Source of the DNA: Actinopolyspora biskrensis
GTDB lineage: Bacteria > Actinomycetota > Actinomycetes > Mycobacteriales > Pseudonocardiaceae
Direction: 5' to 3'
Assembly: GCF_013408175.1 (NCBI RefSeq)
Contig: NZ_JACBYW010000001.1
Coordinates: 930,001-994,000 of the forward strand
DNA length: 64,000 nt
This document shows positions 1-8,611 of this stretch, one piece after another (the first letter of the stretch is position 1; each line of letters begins with the position of its first letter). Position numbers and translations under genes: made by a program. Under the pieces are notes generated by a model that worked only from the letters and a program-made list of their open reading frames with translations, was not told the origin of the DNA and did no database searches.

Positions 1-1
1 T

Positions 2-754
2 GCGCAGCTCTCGTCGGACATGCCGATCTGCGTGCTGCGCGGTACCGGTTACCTCGATGTCGGGGGAGAGGACCGGAAGCCCTACCTGGCCGAACTGGCG
101 GCGCTGCTCGGATATGTTTCGGACAGTAATGTCGTCGACGAGCGGAGCGGCACGTTCGTCGACGAAGTGCGTCCATCAGACCCCGGCAGCAAGGATGTCA
201 CCTTTCAACTGGGCGCGTGCGAGGCTCACGCCGACGAAAGCTCGAAGTTGGTCCCTGAAGATGTCGTCGGGCTCTGGTGCGCACGCCCTGCAGCCGAGGG
301 GGGGAGCAACTTGGTTTGGCTCACCGGAGACCTCGTCGAGAACATCGCGGCGCAGCCCAACGGCCCTGAACTGGTCGAAACCCTCCGACAGCCAGACTTC
401 ATGTTCGGGGGCAAGCTGCGGCAGCCCCCGAAGGTGGTTCGGGCCCCGATCTTCTTCGGCCAGGACGGCGTACGGTTTCGCCTCGGCTCCCTGCAGGACG
501 CGATCGAGGTCACCGAGCGGCCGCTGAGCGAGAAGCAGGAGGCCGCGCTAAAAGCGCTAATCTCAGCGACCCAGACCGCGACTCCCCTCGAGTACAACCT
601 CGACGCCGGCGAGGCGCTGGTGTGGATGAACCGCAAAGCCCTGCACTCTAGGACCGATTTCGACGACCGCAGTCGGCTCCTATACCGTACGCGCTGTTTC
701 AACGACGCCCTAAGCAACACGCGCGACGACCGGTCCGAGTGGTTGACGTTGTGA
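2..754 (+). CDS. TauD/clavaminate-synthase-like Fe(II)/2-oxoglutarate oxygenase, 5' partial
   Basis: The frame is open from base 2, so the true start may lie before the window; the first ATG inside is at 20 and gives 244 aa. Numbered from that Met, it has a facial-triad-like His70-Ala-Asp72, then a distal His209 in 'ALHSRTDF' followed by Arg223/Arg225, which is the layout of TauD/clavaminate-synthase enzymes (iron ligands H-x-D/E...H plus an Arg that binds 2-oxoglutarate). It is expected to hydroxylate or oxidise a small molecule in the cytoplasm. It is the first gene seen in a run on the same strand, 133 bases before the nucleoside phosphorylase start. The substrate cannot be told from sequence. 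The family call is reasonable but the N-terminus is missing. Confidence 0.7.
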   Translation, partial: AQLSSDMPICVLRGTGYLDVGGEDRKPYLAELAALLGYVSDSNVVDERSGTFVDEVRPSDPGSKDVTFQLGACEAHADESSKLVPEDVVGLWCARPAAEGGSNLVWLTGDLVENIAAQPNGPELVETLRQPDFMFGGKLRQPPKVVRAPIFFGQDGVRFRLGSLQDAIEVTERPLSEKQEAALKALISATQTATPLEYNLDAGEALVWMNRKALHSRTDFDDRSRLLYRTRCFNDALSNTRDDRSEWLTL

Positions 755-887
755 CGTGATCCGAATCAAGAGTAGCCGAACCTCACGTCATCGGTCCCGC
801 CGGAAACGCGGGACACGGTGCCCGGCAACCTCGGTATGCCGGGCACTCCCGCAAGCACGAATTCACTCTCGCGACGAAAAGGTGCCC

Positions 888-1688
888 ATGTCGACCACAC
901 CTATCGCCATCATCGGAGGTACCGGGTTCTACCGGTTCCTGGACGAGGGCGAGGACCACCACATTGATACCCCTTACGGCAGCCCAAGCGCTCCTATCCG
1001 TATCGGCGAGGTCGCCGGTCAGCGCGTGGCCTTCCTCCCTCGGCACGGCCGGAACCACGACTTCCTGCCATCAGAGGTTCCCTTCAAGGCCAACCTGTGG
1101 GCACTCCGGGAAGCCGGCGTGCGGCAGGTCATCGCTTTCAACTCCGTCGGGAGCCTTCAGTCAGAATACCGCAAAGGAGAGTTCGTTCTGGTCGACCAGT
1201 TTGTCGACCGCACCCACGGCCGAGACGCCAGTTACTTCACCGGGTCCGATATCGCCCACGTCAGTGCGGCGGAACCGTACTGTGAGCGGATGCGAAACCT
1301 TGCCGAAGAGGCGCTTCAGGACGCCGATATCCGCATCCACCGCACAGGCACCGTCGTCGTGATCCAAGGTCCCAGGTTCTCGACGACCGCGGAGAGCCGG
1401 TGGTTCAGCCAGCAGGGTTGGCACCTCGTCAACATGACCCAGTACCCCGAGGTGATTCTCGCCAGGGAACTGGAGATGTGCTACGCGAACCTCTCCTACA
1501 TCACCGATTACGACGTGGCCGCCAAGGAAGTGGTCGGAGATGCCGAGGAAGCGGTATCACACGCCGCTGTGATAAAGGCGTTCAGCTCCGACTCCGAACT
1601 CATTTATGGTGCCATCCAGCGTCTAGTCAAAGCATTGCCCGATGAGGACTGCCAGTGCCGAAGCGCTCTGGCAAACGCACGCGGATAA
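888..1688 (+). CDS. mtnP: 5'-methylthioadenosine/adenosine-type nucleoside phosphorylase
   Basis: A 266-aa PNP/MTAP-family phosphorylase, close to the usual family length. The N-terminus has the phosphate-binding 'IIGGTGFYRF' and 'LPRHGRNH' motifs, followed by 'FNSVGSL'. The base/ribose site reads 'NMTQYPEVILARE' and then 'ITDYD'; the two Asp residues of the TDYD segment are the adenine (6-amino) signature of MTAP, not of guanine/inosine PNP. The expected reaction is phosphorolysis of a 5'-modified adenosine to adenine and a 5-modified ribose-1-phosphate. The frame opens at 756, but the ATG at 888 is where family homology begins, so I chose it. No methylthioribose-1-phosphate isomerase follows, so this may be a pathway-specific enzyme (compare the fluorinase and chlorinase pathways) and not ordinary methionine salvage. 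Confidence 0.85.
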   Translation: MSTTPIAIIGGTGFYRFLDEGEDHHIDTPYGSPSAPIRIGEVAGQRVAFLPRHGRNHDFLPSEVPFKANLWALREAGVRQVIAFNSVGSLQSEYRKGEFVLVDQFVDRTHGRDASYFTGSDIAHVSAAEPYCERMRNLAEEALQDADIRIHRTGTVVVIQGPRFSTTAESRWFSQQGWHLVNMTQYPEVILARELEMCYANLSYITDYDVAAKEVVGDAEEAVSHAAVIKAFSSDSELIYGAIQRLVKALPDEDCQCRSALANARG

Positions 1689-1755
1689 GCAGCGTTTCGC
1701 ATGACCGACCAAGCACCCCCTACGACCGACGACCACACATACCCGGGCGGATAAC

Positions 1756-2475
1756 GTGAGCGAACACTCGGAACTGGCCAGCAAACTGATCCTGATCCGG
1801 CACGGCCAGACACCGTGCGTCGTGATCAATCGCTTCTGCGGCGATCATGAGGCCGAGCTGACCCCCGAGGGCCGACTAATGGCCGAGTACGTAAGGGGGA
1901 ACCCGGCGCTCGACGACGTCGAGCTGATGCTCAGCAGCCCGAAGAAGCGCGCCATCGACACGGCGGAGACGATCGCAAAACACCATAGTATGGGAGTGAC
2001 CGTCGACAACCGTTTGTCCGAAGTCTCCTTCGGGCTCTGGGAGAATCAGCTGCCCAGCGAACTGCCGGACAAGGGGCCCCACCGGGCGTGGGAGGCCAAT
2101 CCTGCGCTGTTCAGTCCGCCGGGAGGCGAAACCGGCCTGCAGGTGATGGCACGGGCAGTCGCTGCGGCTCGCGACGCTGCACAGCAGGCCAAATCGGTCG
2201 CGATCGTCTCACACAAAGCGCCCATACGTTTGATCGCAGCATTCTTCCTTGGAATCTCACCATCACGTTACCGGGATATCGCTAACGTTTCCTGCAGTTC
2301 CGTATCCACCCTCGAACTGCAAGGCAGTAGCGTAGCTCTCAAGCAACTGGGCGATGTCTCCCACTTACCTGCTGAATGGCAGACGGCTCCGGACCAGTAC
2401 CAGGGAGTCACGAAGAGCCAGGATAGGATGCGCCGATCCAGCACCGACAGCGATTCAAAGGAAGTAAGTGCGTGA
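1756..2475 (+). CDS. Histidine phosphatase superfamily (phosphoglycerate-mutase-like) phosphatase
   Basis: A 239-aa branch-1 histidine phosphatase. The catalytic signature is 'LIRHGQT' (R15-H16-G17), the probable acid is Glu89 in 'LSEVSFGLWE', and the second core His is H153 in 'VSHKAPIR'. Such enzymes dephosphorylate small phosphates or act as mutases. Here it could remove phosphate from a sugar phosphate made by the neighbouring phosphorylase or aldolase; this is inference from position. It starts with GTG, and its stop overlaps the GTG of the MFS gene by 4 bases (GTGA), which suggests translational coupling of phosphatase and exporter. The last 30 or so residues are polar and probably not part of the fold. 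Confidence 0.85.
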   Translation: MSEHSELASKLILIRHGQTPCVVINRFCGDHEAELTPEGRLMAEYVRGNPALDDVELMLSSPKKRAIDTAETIAKHHSMGVTVDNRLSEVSFGLWENQLPSELPDKGPHRAWEANPALFSPPGGETGLQVMARAVAAARDAAQQAKSVAIVSHKAPIRLIAAFFLGISPSRYRDIANVSCSSVSTLELQGSSVALKQLGDVSHLPAEWQTAPDQYQGVTKSQDRMRRSSTDSDSKEVSA

Positions 2476-3671
2476 AAACCACCGAACAATCGCTGGACAA
2501 TAGCAAGTCATCATCCCTGCGGGACGCGCTCCTTTTAGCAGCCGGTCTTATTCTGCTCCACATGCCGGCCGGCCTGCCCGCACCGCTCTATCCGCTGTAC
2601 CAGGATACGATGGGGATTGGGCCCGGTATAGTGAGCATGCTGTTTGCTAGCTACATCGCGGGCACCATCATCGGGCTTGTACTGATGCCCACTGCAGTAC
2701 GGAGTCGATACGGACTCATTTGGGCGTGCCTTTTGTCGATCATCGGTGACTTTTTATTCATCTTGGCGACCGGCGCGCTTGGACTTTTCGTGGCGCATAT
2801 TCTGCAGGGAATTGTGTTAGGGATCTTCACTGGAGCAGTTCCCGCGGCGCTGGCGAAACTCGACTTGGCACAACTCGGAAAAGCAGTCGGACGAATCACA
2901 ACCTCCGCTAACGCGATCGGGCTTGCGGTGTCACCGCTGTGGAGTGGTCTGCTCCTGCAGTTTGCTCCCTGGCCCGGCGAGCTGGTGTGGGTTATCCAGA
3001 TCGTTGCAACGTTGATCGTCGCTCCCTTCTTGCGCCTGCCCAGTCACGTGAACACACCTACTGATTCAGTCTCCGTGCGCGGGATCCTCGCCACGATCAG
3101 ACGCGGTCGGTCAATGCCCGCAAGCTTCATAGTTGGATTTTGTGCATTCTCCTCGGGTGCACTGCTTAGCGCACTCGGGGCGCTAGTACTGCGTGATGCA
3201 GTGCACACCAACAACGGTGCTCTCGAAGGATTCGTCGTAAGCATCTGCTTTATCCTATCGGCAATCATCGGCGCCGTGAAGTGGAGGAGCAACGATCTCG
3301 GAATGGTCCGGATCGGACTCCTGTGGGTCGCGCTGGGATGCTTCGGCCTGGCTATTGGGGCCTACGTCGGAATCTTGCTATTGATAATCCTGTCTGCGAT
3401 CGCCTGCGGGGTGGGTCAGGGGATCGGGCTTCAAGGCGCCACCGAGGTCGTCGCGTTGGAGTTCGACGAAAACTCCCGGAACAAGGCGATCTCGATATTC
3501 TTCATCTCCTGCTACGTCGGCACCGCCCTGGCGGCGCTCGGCGTGGGCTCCCTCATCAATGCAACCGGACTGCCTATGGGTTTCGGAGGATTTGCGTTTT
3601 TGCTCGCCCTGCTGGGGACGGTGGGTATCGCACTCTCACGGACGCAAAAGCCGTATTTGATTACCCGTTAG
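2472..3671 (+). CDS. MFS transporter, probable exporter
   Basis: A 399-aa major facilitator with about 12 hydrophobic segments, starting inside the stop codon of the phosphatase gene. The first loop reads 'LPAPLYPLYQ', very like the 'LPSPLYPGYQ' of a second MFS protein at 30315-31613, so both belong to one actinobacterial MFS subfamily. Its position between biosynthetic-looking enzymes suggests export of the product made by this gene set. The substrate is unknown. GC content and codon use are lower than in the genes between 10 and 50 kb, as for its neighbours here. Confidence 0.85.
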   Translation: MKTTEQSLDNSKSSSLRDALLLAAGLILLHMPAGLPAPLYPLYQDTMGIGPGIVSMLFASYIAGTIIGLVLMPTAVRSRYGLIWACLLSIIGDFLFILATGALGLFVAHILQGIVLGIFTGAVPAALAKLDLAQLGKAVGRITTSANAIGLAVSPLWSGLLLQFAPWPGELVWVIQIVATLIVAPFLRLPSHVNTPTDSVSVRGILATIRRGRSMPASFIVGFCAFSSGALLSALGALVLRDAVHTNNGALEGFVVSICFILSAIIGAVKWRSNDLGMVRIGLLWVALGCFGLAIGAYVGILLLIILSAIACGVGQGIGLQGATEVVALEFDENSRNKAISIFFISCYVGTALAALGVGSLINATGLPMGFGGFAFLLALLGTVGIALSRTQKPYLITR

Positions 3672-3737
3672 GAGGTGGTGTTCAATCGAAAGCAAGTAAA
3701 CAGCACGAGTGAACACTCTAGGAAATCGGGAGAATCG

Positions 3738-4763
3738 ATGACATCCACGACATTGGTGGAACGTATAGAACGGCTTTCGAATAACGGAACGGGCCTCCTC
3801 GCCGCCGACGAAAGCAACCCGACGGCCAGCAAGCGAATGGCCGAGTTCGGTGTGGAATCGACAACAGAGTCAAGACGCCGGTATCGCGAACTATTGATCT
3901 CTACTCCTGGTCTCTCGCAATGGGTGAGTGGCGTCATACTCTATGATGAAACCGTCCGGCAGGCCGATTCGGACGGCACACCATTGTGCCGATTGGCCGT
4001 TAAGAACGGTCTCGTTCCGGGGGTCAAGGTAGATCGTGGAACACGCGTCATGGGGGACCGTCCACGAGAATTCCTCACTGAAGGAATCGACGCTTTAGGG
4101 CAACGTTTGGTCGAGTACCGTGATCTCGGCGCTGAGTTCACAAAATGGCGTGCCGTGTTCCAGGTCGACGCCGAGCGACCGACCCCTGAGGCGATCAAGG
4201 CCAACGCGCATGCGCTCGGCAAGTATGCTGCCATTGTGCAAGAGCATGAAATGGTTCCGATCGTTGAACCCGAAGTCCTCATGGAGGGTAACCATTCTTT
4301 GGCGCATGCCGAAGAGGTAACCTCCTCGGTGCTGGAAGCGGTGTTCCAGGAGCTCACGGATCAACGGGTGGCGCTTGACGGAATCCTATTGAAGCCGAAT
4401 ATGATTGTCCCAGGAAAACAGCATACTCCCCAGGCAAGCATCAGTGAAGTAGCGGAGGCGACGGTACGAACCCTGTTACGCACGGTTCCTGCCGCGGTAC
4501 CAGGAATTGGATTCCTATCGGGCGGACAGGATGATCAGACTGCCACGGCCCATCTCAACGAGATCAACCGACACGGTCCGTTCCCATGGAACGTGACCTT
4601 CTCATTCGCTCGGGCACTGACTGGCGCGGCGCTAAAGGCATGGTCTGGCAAGGACGCGAACCGCGCGTCTGGCCAAGCGGCACTGGCTCACCGAGCGCGA
4701 CTCAATGCTATTGCGTCGCAAGGAAGGTACAGCCCCAAGCTAGAGAAGGAAGACTTGTCCTGA
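3738..4763 (+). CDS. Class I fructose-1,6-bisphosphate aldolase (eukaryote type)
   Basis: A 341-aa Schiff-base aldolase. Landmarks of the animal/plant-type class I enzyme are all present: 'GLLAADES', 'TKWRAVF' (Lys136), 'GILLKPNM' with Schiff-base Lys219, 'GIGFLSGGQ' and 'WNVTFSFARAL'. It should cleave or form ketose-1-phosphates with DHAP as one partner. The ATG at 3738 has GGGAG 6 bases upstream and was preferred to an upstream GTG at 3675. Class I FBA of this type is uncommon as a housekeeping aldolase in actinomycetes, which mostly use class II, and it sits next to a DXP synthase. It may therefore supply glyceraldehyde-3-phosphate to that enzyme, or act on another ketose phosphate; both are inference. 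Confidence 0.9.
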   Translation: MTSTTLVERIERLSNNGTGLLAADESNPTASKRMAEFGVESTTESRRRYRELLISTPGLSQWVSGVILYDETVRQADSDGTPLCRLAVKNGLVPGVKVDRGTRVMGDRPREFLTEGIDALGQRLVEYRDLGAEFTKWRAVFQVDAERPTPEAIKANAHALGKYAAIVQEHEMVPIVEPEVLMEGNHSLAHAEEVTSSVLEAVFQELTDQRVALDGILLKPNMIVPGKQHTPQASISEVAEATVRTLLRTVPAAVPGIGFLSGGQDDQTATAHLNEINRHGPFPWNVTFSFARALTGAALKAWSGKDANRASGQAALAHRARLNAIASQGRYSPKLEKEDLS

Positions 4764-4829
4764 CAATTCCAGTATTGCTACCTCTTGTATCCCACAGATA
4801 CGCGAATATCGGAATCGAGGAGGCGAACC

Positions 4830-6698
4830 ATGGAAATCATTGACCCAGCCATCGGACCGGATTACCTCCGCAAGCTTTCCGAGGACGAGCTCACTAGCGT
4901 ATGCCAGGAAATCCGTGATCATCTGGTCTCGAGCGTGACATCAACCGGCGGCCACCTAGGATCCAACTTAGGAGTCGTTGAGCTGACCGTCGCTTTGCAT
5001 CGGGTGTTCGATTCGCCGATTGACAAGGTCGTGTGGGACATAGGTCATCAATCCTATGTGCACAAGATGGTGACGGGTCGAGCGAATGAGCTCCCTACTC
5101 TCCGCAAACTCGACGGGCTGTCGGGGTATCCGAGCCAGCGTGAATCTGTTCATGACATCGTCGAAAATTCCCACGCCTCGACATCCCTGGCATACGCGGG
5201 TGGGCTCGCCAGGGCATTCGAACGACGTGGTGAGACCGAGCGCTCGGTGGTCGCGGTGATCGGTGATGGCGCGCTGACCGGAGGTATGTCCTGGGAAGCT
5301 CTGAACAATATCGCCCTGCTGCGCAACCACAGGGTGGTCATCGTCGTCAATGACAACGGACGCTCCTATGCGCCGACCGTGGGCGGCATCGCTAGCCACC
5401 TCGCCGCCCTCCAGAAGAGCGCATTCTACGACGGAACCGGTACGGAGGATCCAATTGTAACGCGGTATAAGGAACGAGTTGGTCCCGAGTCGGTAAATTC
5501 TGAGGAAAGTACCGACGAACTCACGTACTCTCGATCAATATTTGAGAGCCTCGGATTCGCTTACGTCGGTCCATTGGATGGCCATCACGTCCCCTCTCTT
5601 GAGGAATATCTCCGCCGTGCCAAGGATTACGGAGATCCGGTAGTGGTGCATTGCATCACCCGCAAGGGAAATGGGTACGGGCCCGCTGAAAACGAGCCGA
5701 TCGACCGATTGCATACGGTGAAGCCGTCACCCTCTTCGAATGCGAAGTCGCCGGCCAAGAAAAAATCGTGGACCAGCGTGTTCTCAGAGGAAATCAGTGT
5801 ACTTGCGGATACCCATTCCCACATCGTAGCGGTGACCGCAGCGATGTCCGACGCGGTGGGGCTGGGCAGACTTTTTGAAGTGCATCCAGACCGTGTTATG
5901 GATACCGGAATCGCTGAGCAATACGCTGTCACATCGGCGGCAGGGATGGCGCTTGGTGGGCTGCATCCGGTTGTTTCGATATATTCGACGTTCCTCAACC
6001 GCGCGTTCGATCAGATCGTTCTGGACGTCGCTTTGCACGGGTGTGGTGTGACGTTCGTACTCGATCGAGCGGGCGCCACAGGGGAAGACGGCCCTAGCCA
6101 CAATGGCATGTGGGACCTCTCGCTGTTGCAGGTGGTTCCAAGTCTTCACATCGCGGCTCCTCGGGATGCGCCGTCACTTGTTGAACAGTTGCGGGAAGCG
6201 GTGCGGGTCGATGACGCTCCGACAGCAATACGATTTCCGAAAGGCGAGGTCACGGAAGACCTTCCCGCGTCACGCAGGATCGATGGTATCGATGTGCTCC
6301 ATGAAGGTACCGACCCCGAGATCCTCCTGGTTGGTATCGGGGCGATGGCGCCTTCATGTGTTGCAGCAGCTAAGATGGTGGAAGAGTACGGAATCGATGC
6401 CGCAGTGGTGGATCCGCGCTGGATCAAGCCTGTTCCCGATGCACTGGTGCACTTCGCACGCCGATTCCGGTATGTTGTGTCTGTGGAAGACAGTGGCCGC
6501 GTCGGCGGATTCGGTAGTGCTATCTCACAGCGGTTGACCGACGCCAACGTGATGGCACGCGTCCACAGTCTTGGATTGCCTCAGGATTTTCCGGAACACT
6601 GCTCGCGATCGGAGTTGCTAAATAGTAGCTGTCTTACTCCTCACGGTATCGCATCGTCGATCCAAGGTATTCTCGAGTCAGACTCCGCGCACAATTGA
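4830..6698 (+). CDS. dxs: 1-deoxy-D-xylulose-5-phosphate synthase-like thiamin enzyme
   Basis: A 622-aa DXS family protein. It has His42 in 'TGGHLGSNLG', the ThDP/Mg motif 'GDGALTGGMSWEALNN' (145-160), 'PLDGHHV', the catalytic Glu363 in 'DTGIAEQ', and 'DRAGATGEDGPSHNG' with the conserved His. All core residues are therefore present and the enzyme is probably active, joining pyruvate and glyceraldehyde-3-phosphate to DXP and CO2. The ATG at 4830 has a strong GAGGAGG 7 bases upstream and was chosen over 4785. Differences from housekeeping DXS include 'NDNGRSYAPTVGG' where 'NDN-MSISPNVG' is usual. It is the last gene of the left-hand set and could be a pathway-dedicated or resistance/precursor copy. 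Confidence 0.88.
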   Translation: MEIIDPAIGPDYLRKLSEDELTSVCQEIRDHLVSSVTSTGGHLGSNLGVVELTVALHRVFDSPIDKVVWDIGHQSYVHKMVTGRANELPTLRKLDGLSGYPSQRESVHDIVENSHASTSLAYAGGLARAFERRGETERSVVAVIGDGALTGGMSWEALNNIALLRNHRVVIVVNDNGRSYAPTVGGIASHLAALQKSAFYDGTGTEDPIVTRYKERVGPESVNSEESTDELTYSRSIFESLGFAYVGPLDGHHVPSLEEYLRRAKDYGDPVVVHCITRKGNGYGPAENEPIDRLHTVKPSPSSNAKSPAKKKSWTSVFSEEISVLADTHSHIVAVTAAMSDAVGLGRLFEVHPDRVMDTGIAEQYAVTSAAGMALGGLHPVVSIYSTFLNRAFDQIVLDVALHGCGVTFVLDRAGATGEDGPSHNGMWDLSLLQVVPSLHIAAPRDAPSLVEQLREAVRVDDAPTAIRFPKGEVTEDLPASRRIDGIDVLHEGTDPEILLVGIGAMAPSCVAAAKMVEEYGIDAAVVDPRWIKPVPDALVHFARRFRYVVSVEDSGRVGGFGSAISQRLTDANVMARVHSLGLPQDFPEHCSRSELLNSSCLTPHGIASSIQGILESDSAHN

Positions 6699-6721
6699 TC
6701 GCGGTAAGTAACATGAGTAGA

Positions 6722-7072
6722 CTAACCGTTCGCGCTTCCCCTGTCCGCCCAATGGCACCGTGACCGTTTGGAAGCGGCGAATACGCCGCTGATCTCAGCC
6801 GTGATTTCACGTGGTTTAACCACCGTTCGAAACGGAAGCGAGAACGCGAGGCTTCGCGGGGTGTCCCGGAGCTCACGCAAGACACGGTTCGGTTTCGACC
6901 GTATTCGGGACGCGAGATCAACTAGATAGTTATTGACGACTCTCTGGCGCATGACCGCACCGCAACGATGGCATTTGACGTAAAGTAGGATCCTGCCCGC
7001 GTAAGCCAACGTGTGTAAAGTATCGTTGAAACAGGCAACACACTGCAACTCGACTGTTACAGAACTGCGCAA
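6722..7072 (-). CDS. Small zinc-ribbon-like protein of unknown function
   Basis: A 116-aa reading if the TTG at 7072 is used; it has GGAGGG 6 bases upstream, whereas no ATG or GTG lies close. The N-terminal part has two Cys pairs, 'CVACFNDTL' and 'KCHRCGAVM', spaced as in a small zinc ribbon, followed by a basic, mostly helical segment ('RSKPNRVLRELRDTPRSLAF') and a conserved-looking 'RTVVKPREIT' stretch. The pattern looks like a real conserved actinobacterial small protein and not a shadow, but I cannot name it. It faces the DXS gene tail to tail, 23 bases apart. Confidence 0.5.
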   Translation of the reverse strand: MRSSVTVELQCVACFNDTLHTLAYAGRILLYVKCHRCGAVMRQRVVNNYLVDLASRIRSKPNRVLRELRDTPRSLAFSLPFRTVVKPREITAEISGVFAASKRSRCHWADRGSANG

Positions 7073-7516
7073 GACAACCCTCCATGCTGACTCTAGGACC
7101 CTGGTTACCACATCACAATACACGAAAAGTATCCGGTTGTGTAAGGCTACTGTAGACCGTCGTCCGATCAGCTGAGTGAGCCAGGGAAGGGATCGATTCA
7201 GATCCTCGTTTTGGTTTTCTGTCGCGCACAGCTGGCCCGGGACGAGGCGGATCCAAGCGAGTTTCGACATGTATCGGTGTTTCTCCGTGCCGAGAACACA
7301 GTGGATTTGCCCCAATCGGACGATTACTCTCGAGTGGTACCGCGAATACGATGAACGGCGGTGACTGGACACCGCGTACACCGAATGTCATTACGCGCTG
7401 TCCGCGGTTTTCTGTGTATAATTGGTTGCGCTTCACAAGTTGCGATGCGATAGTAGTAATAGGGTACTGGGATTGGTAACGGACATTGCGTGGCCTCGCT
7501 TCTGTCTGGCCCTTGC
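7073..7516. other. Intergenic, no gene seen
   Basis: This stretch separates the zinc-ribbon gene from the IS630 element. Frames here are short or are read-throughs of neighbours. It has lower GC than the flanks downstream and presumably holds the promoter for the zinc-ribbon gene. I see no RNA gene or repeat in it. Confidence 0.4.
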
Positions 7517-7519
7517 CTA

Positions 7520-7535
7520 GTGTGCTGAGTCGTTA
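7520..7535. repeat. IS630 left terminal inverted repeat
   Basis: GTGTGCTGAGTCGTTA, preceded by the TA target dinucleotide. Confidence 0.8.
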
Positions 7536-7583
7536 GTTCGGTGTTTGTTTGTGTGATGGGACGTTGAGGGGCGTGTCTGCGGG

Positions 7584-8595
7584 GTGTCTCTCGTCGATGC
7601 CGAGCGTCGGATGGTGGGAGGCTGGGCGTGTCGGGGTTCCATGGCACAGGCGATGGCACTGCGGGCGCGGATTGTGTTGGCGTGCGTCGATGGTGTGTCC
7701 AATATGGATGTGTCGTGGCAGCTATGGGCCTCGCGGCCGACGGTGACCAAGTGGCGACGCCGTTTCCTCGAAGATGGTCTGGGGGCCTGTCCGATGAACC
7801 GTGGCCGGGTGCTCCTCGTGCGATCACCGATGAGCATGTCGAGCAGCTGATCATCAAGACGCTGGTGGAGGCGTCACCGCGCGACGACACGTACTGGTCG
7901 ACTCGGTCGATGGCCGAGGTGATGGGTATGTCGCAAACCGCGATCTCGTGCATGTGGCGGGCCTTCGGACTCAAACCACACGTGGTGGATACGTGGAAAT
8001 TGAGCACCGACCCGCAATTCATCGACAAGGTCGGCGACGTCGTCGGGCTCTATATGGATCCGTCCGAGAATGTGCTGGTGCTGTGCGTGGACGAGAAGAG
8101 CTAGATGCAGGCCCTGGATCGCCCCGGCAGGCCCATGACTACGTCCGCCACGGTACGACCAGCCTGTTCGCCGCCCTGGATGTAGCCGGCGGCGGAGTCA
8201 TTACCGCCCACCAGCGACGGCATCGGCACCAGGAATTCTTGAAGTTCCTGACAACGATCGACACAAATACTCCTGTCGAGCTGGACCTGGACCTGGTCTG
8301 CGATAGCTACGCCACCCACACAACGCCGGCCATCACAAAGTGGCTCCTGCAGCACCCGCGTTTCCACGTGCCTTTCACGCCGACCAGCGTCTCCTGGCTC
8401 AACCTCGTCGAACGCTGGTTTGGTGAACTCACCACGCGCAAACTCCGCCGGTCTGCCCACCGTAGCGTCACCGAACTCGAAGCCGACGTCGCAGCATGGA
8501 TCCAGCAATGCAACACCGACTCCAAACCCTTCGTGTGGACCAAGACCGCCGACAGACATCCTCGGCACCCTCGCCGCAAACTGCCAACGCATTAA
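7584..8595 (+). pseudogene. IS630-family transposase, frameshifted and interrupted
   Basis: Transposase homology runs through three frames. Frame 1 (from 7584) holds the N-terminal helix-turn-helix region ('DVSWQLWASRPTVTKWRRRF'). Near 7785 it shifts to the frame carrying '[14 protein letters not shown]' and '[18 protein letters not shown]', up to 'VLCVDEKS', the first catalytic Asp. There a TAG at 8102-8104 stands where CAG (Gln) is usual, and a further shift leads to '[18 protein letters not shown]', 'LVCDSYATH' (second Asp) and '[13 protein letters not shown]' (catalytic Glu). All DDE residues are still readable but not in one frame, so the gene is dead. Confidence 0.9.
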
Positions 8596-8608
8596 CAACT
8601 CAACACAC
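8593..8608. repeat. IS630 right terminal inverted repeat
   Basis: Reverse complement reads GTGTGTTGAGTTGTTA, two mismatches from the left repeat; followed by TA at 8609-8610. Confidence 0.8.
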
Positions 8609-8611
8609 TAG

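Larger units (their letters stand above)
7520..8608 (+). mobile_element. IS630-family insertion sequence, decayed
   Basis: The 1089-bp element is bounded by imperfect terminal inverted repeats (GTGTGCTGAGTCGTTA at the left end; GTGTGTTGAGTTGTTA read inward at the right end, 14 of 16 matching). It is flanked on each side by a TA dinucleotide (7518-7519 and 8609-8610), the target duplication expected for IS630/Tc1-mariner elements. The single transposase gene inside is broken, so the element cannot move by itself. It abuts an IS3 OrfA fragment at its right end. Confidence 0.85.

Noticed and set aside
888-1688. Calling this gene a guanine/inosine PNP
   Set aside because: The TDYD segment and NMT motif fit adenine-specific MTAP better.
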